Source: Hirundichthys speculiger
Taxonomy: Eukaryota > Chordata > Actinopteri > Beloniformes > Exocoetidae
Reading direction: 5' to 3'
DNA: 64,000 nt
NCBI GenBank assembly: GCA_018398805.1
Contig: JAGFBZ010002135.1
Coordinates: 90,346-154,345 of the forward strand
Below are positions 61,124 to 64,000 of this stretch, piece by piece. The translations under genes and the position numbers were made by a program. Below the pieces are notes generated by a model, which saw only the letters and a program-made list of their open reading frames with translations, did no database searches and was not told the DNA's origin. Positions within the stretch are counted from its first letter, which is position 1, and every line of letters starts with the position of its first letter.

Positions 61124-62348
61124 TAGGGGTGCACGATAATTATCGACCAGATAACTATTGGGCCGATAACAGGAAATTATGACGTCATTCCGATAAGTCC
61201 GATATCACGACGAATAGCCCCGATAACATTTATATTTTTGTCAACACAGCAGTGTCTCGCTCCCTCTGAGCCTTGAATGACCTGCAGTGAATGTTATGTT
61301 CAAGTGACGTCGGCATAATCAGAAAAACGATTACTCAATCAGGAAAATCAAGAATACCCCCTCATGCCAGAAAACAACTCGTTAACTCGGTCATAATTTT
61401 GGTAGTTGCTGACTTTAATTGATATTCACAGTATTTTCACATATGTTACGTATAAAAAATAGAAAAAATAGATAAGGCCAAAAGAACGACTAGCAAACGA
61501 GGGAACGGAGGAATTTACGTTACACTTTGAATGCAGCATTGCGACACAGTGCGCTGATTTAAAAAAAACAAAAAAAAAACATGGCGGCTCTATGGTGGAA
61601 CTCTGTTAAAGGTTTTGAAGAAGATAGTTCACTGGTTATTTGTGACAAATGCTCCAAGCGAAGGAGGGAAAAATAGCACAAGCTTTAATACGTAAAACCC
61701 AATTAGCTATCTGAAACATAACCATCGCTTCCATGAAGTTTTGAAATTGCGCTAACGTGAGCTAACGTGCGCTAACGTGAGCTAGCCAGCAGCAAGTCTC
61801 CTCTCCTCTCATCTAAAGCTTCCATGAGAATAAAAAAAAAAACAAAAAACTACCGAATTTCATTTACTTCAATTAAAGGCATTCATTTGAATGGAACCAC
61901 GAGCCAAAATCCTTTTTAAATGTATTTTTTTGTTACTATAGAGTGCATTTTTTCAGTTTATTTACACAGATAAAGTCTAACTTGTGTCAGTACGTTATGA
62001 CCTGTGTATTATTTTTTATTGTTATTTAGGAATGCATTTTTTTTTCAGTTAGTAATTCTGATGCATGTATTTCCATCAGTTCAAGGAGCCTTTATTTTTT
62101 TATATCAGTCAGTAATGAACCTTATTTAAGTTGATGTGAGATATTAAATAGGTTTGTTTGATAGATTTAAGAAAATGTTTGAGAGGCTTCACAATAGTTT
62201 TTCACTGAAAAAAAAAAAAATCTGTTCATTTAAAGAGTCCAAAACTGATTTTGGTTTTGTTCATAGTATAGATGTAATGATCTTAGGTATATGTGTGTGT
62301 TATCGGTTATTGGTATCGGTTTTAAAAAACAGTTATCGTGCATCCCTA
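61124..62348 (+). mobile_element. hAT-type element with BED zinc-finger remnant, copy 2
   Basis: TAGGGGTGCACGATAATTAT to CAGTTATCGTGCATCCCTA, perfect 8-base duplication TTAAAAAC (61116-61123, 62349-62356). At 61581-61735 the plus strand encodes MAALWWNSVKGFEEDS, then SLVICDKCSKRRREK and, after a frame break, a YLKHNHRFH-like end: the W, C..C and H...H positions of a BED finger. Younger than copy 1. Confidence 0.93.
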
Positions 62349-62616
62349 TTAAAAACCATGGTTATATTTACAATTATATCACTTTGTGCTCTTAATAAGT
62401 GAGGTACTTTGCTCCAAATGTCTGAAATTCCTAAATAGTAAATACAATGTTTTCGTGAACACTTTGATCAGATCTCGATTGTGATATTTCAAATCAATCG
62501 TGGTGATATATTAAGGCAAAAAAAAACAAAATAAAAACGAACCATCCAAATATCTCTGGACCTAAATGCACGTGCGGTCAAACGCACAAAAAAAATATGT
62601 TGCGTAAAAGATTTAC

Positions 62617-62709
62617 CTGGTAGTTTGAGTGACGTAAGAAGTAGTCAGGGCATCCCGCTAAGGCCATGATGTTCCCTCCTGCAGGGGACCCTCTGGTATG
62701 ATCAGCACC
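62617..62709 (-). CDS. grb10: grb10 first coding exon (start codon 62667)
   Basis: On the minus strand a pyrimidine-rich tract and AG precede base 62709, and the exon ends CAG|GTAAAT at 62617. The start ATG at 62667-62665 sits in a good context (A at -3, G at +4) and opens MALAGCPDYFLRHSNYQ, nearly the same as the start of the long human GRB10 isoform (MALAGCPD, then a Tyr-Tyr-Gln end). The coding part is 51 bases and ends in phase 0. The 42 bases between the acceptor and this ATG stay open in the same frame, so an upstream exon could in principle extend the protein, but the family start favours this ATG. Because the exon begins with an acceptor, at least one more 5' exon and the promoter must lie further right. 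The following intron is 9.7 kb. Confidence 0.9.
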
Positions 62710-64000
62710 CTAATCAATAAAGGAGGGACACAGCAGAGAAATGACAGGATGAAAAAAAAAAAGAGCAAATAATCACAGGAGGCACAACAGCATGAGGAAA
62801 GACGTTTCCAGAAGGATTCTTGGTCTTAAAAAAATAGAAGTTTAACATTTCTAACTTGCACTCTAAACATCAATCCAAAATCAATTTAGTAATATTTTCT
62901 GCATATCATTCAACTGTGATAAAGCCAGTATCCAATTTCTCACAGGACTGGGACTGAAACCCGACACCAGGCTCACACCAAAACAGAAAACAATGCCTGC
63001 ATGTGCAACTGAACGTACACGCATGGATAAACTCGCACACAGTGAATCCAGTGTAAACACGGCCATTATGTACCATGCACACACACACACACGTGCACGA
63101 GCGAGCGCGCTTGTGTGTGCGCGTCAGTTCCCAAACAAAGCCCGAGGCTTAAGACTAAATATGAAAACCTCTCCAAGCTTGCGACACATGACCACTCACC
63201 ACCTGCAGCCTGTTGTGGAGGGAAAACCGGGGAGTCTTTCTCCAGCAACTTGAAATAGGAGTCAGCTATTTCCTTATCTGCTGAGAGCTAACAGCTGGAA
63301 GTTGTGCATGTGTGTGTGTGTGTGTGTGTGTGTTTAAGAGCTGCAGCCTCACATGGTCAGTATTAGACTCCTGTTTACTTTTCTGCATTCAGGAGAGTTT
63401 AAGAACTTTTCCCCCGCTCGCCGTTACACCCAAAACTTATCCCGGTCTGCTAAAAATAGGGAGATGGATCACCGGACCGGTGCAATGTCATTTTAAAAAT
63501 CACATGTTTGATTGTTTTAGCCTGGAAGCCATACTGGTCTGTTCGTGGAAAGCAGAATCCAGTCCACGACTCTCTTTACCTGTCTACTCAGGTATACAAC
63601 GACACCTCAGAGGAAGAGATTCCTTCACGGCCTGGAGCAGGAAGTGTAGATTTAAAATGTGAATCTTATATCTGAGAAATAACTCCTCGCCCGTTTAGAC
63701 TTTCTTCCCTCTCTCTCCCAGCAGGTCTTCATCGTACAGGGATATATAAAAATCAAATGCTTCAAACATATGTCTCCCACCACAACCTCCTCTTCCTCCT
63801 CATCCTCCCTCTCCCCCTCCTTTTCTTTTCACCCACTAATTACTGTTTCCACTGGGGCTCTTTCTATCTTTAGGCCGCTCTGCTGACTGAGAAAGCATGT
63901 CTAAATGTGTATGCACAGTGTGGACACACTCTTTTTTTCTTCTTCTTTTTTTTTTTTTTTTTTTTTAGACTTAATCTGCAAGTCTAGTTTTGTATCTCTC
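62710..64000. other. sequence upstream of the first coding exon
   Basis: Should be intron, since the first coding exon begins with an acceptor. GT microsatellite 63309-63333, CT-rich DNA 63780-63830 and a T run 63948-63966. A minus-strand frame at 63248-63066 begins MLEKDSPVFPPQQAAG and meets a possible donor (GCAG|GTGGTGAG), but I cannot support it as an exon. Confidence 0.5.

Larger units (their letters stand above)
3793..62709 (-). other. grb10: grb10 gene, partial (5' UTR and 3' half outside window)
   Basis: GRB10 is a cytoplasmic adaptor that binds activated insulin/IGF receptors through its BPS and SH2 domains and dampens signalling; in mammals it is an imprinted growth regulator. Six well-supported pieces and one candidate microexon are spread over 59 kb on the minus strand. 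They cover the N-terminus that starts MALAGCPD, the acidic DVDLE segment, the SQPMHIQAVR motif, the proline-rich [12 protein letters not shown] motif, and the Ras-associating domain up to the linker before the PH domain. Splice phases agree across the series: 0, 1, 2, 1, 0, 1, 0. The [12 protein letters not shown] and MALAGCPD motifs separate GRB10 from GRB7 and GRB14. Whether this is the fish a or b copy cannot be told. PH, BPS and SH2 exons are not present in bases 1-3792. Introns are stuffed with transposons, giving a far larger span than the coding length suggests. Confidence 0.93.

Noticed and set aside
63066..63248. Minus-strand frame beginning MLEKDSPVFPPQQ upstream of grb10
   Set aside because: It has a possible donor, but no acceptor, similarity or start evidence that I can name; left unannotated as an exon.
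1..64000. tRNA, rRNA, CRISPR, prophage or bacterial operon features
   Set aside because: None seen; the composition, introns and repeats are those of a vertebrate chromosome.

Overview
The window reads as a piece of a ray-finned (teleost-type) fish chromosome: a single large intron-rich gene, long CA/GA/AT microsatellites and G/C homopolymers, and a dense load of DNA transposons (many small hAT-type elements, Tc1-like, pogo-like and Myb/SANT-carrying elements) plus L2- and RTE-type LINE remnants. No bacterial-style gene organisation, CRISPR array, rRNA or tRNA is visible.

The only host gene I can support is grb10 (growth factor receptor-bound protein 10), read on the minus strand. Seven pieces, one of them only a candidate, lie in transcription order at 62709-62617 (start codon at 62667), 52878-52785, 32565-32313, 30662-30535, 8489-8464 (candidate microexon), 7161-7005 (Ras-associating domain) and 3908-3793 (end of the RA domain into the RA-PH linker). 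Reading phases are mutually consistent at every junction. The PH, BPS and SH2 exons must lie left of base 1, and the 5' UTR/promoter right of 64000. Almost 99% of the window is therefore grb10 intron.

Layout of the introns. 1-3792: two hAT-type elements, one with a second element nested in it. 3909-7004: a hAT remnant with a BED zinc finger, then long microsatellites. 7162-30534: low-complexity DNA to about 9.7 kb; a Tc1 remnant split by a Myb/SANT element; MADF-carrying elements; an RTE LINE remnant (20.6-24.4 kb); and a tandem duplication (23.4-28.8 kb) whose junctions look like unequal crossing-over between two copies of one hAT MITE. 32566-52784: a split hAT, four-fold repeated Tc1 MITEs (two of them earlier), a three-level nest of hAT elements at 39.4-42.9 kb, a pogo-type element and an L2 LINE both lodged in an older transposon at 44-47.6 kb. 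52879-62616: four more hAT-like elements, another Myb/SANT element, Tc1 and LINE fragments.

I do not see a demonstrable new molecular system. The most interesting material is (a) two easily missed grb10 exons recovered by phase and similarity, (b) the recombination scar at 23.4-28.8 kb, (c) the triple nest, (d) several unrelated-looking hAT MITE families that all carry ATCG-rich subterminal arrays, and (e) hairpins in the RTE remnant that look like template-switch mutations. Family names come from remembered similarity, not from a database search.
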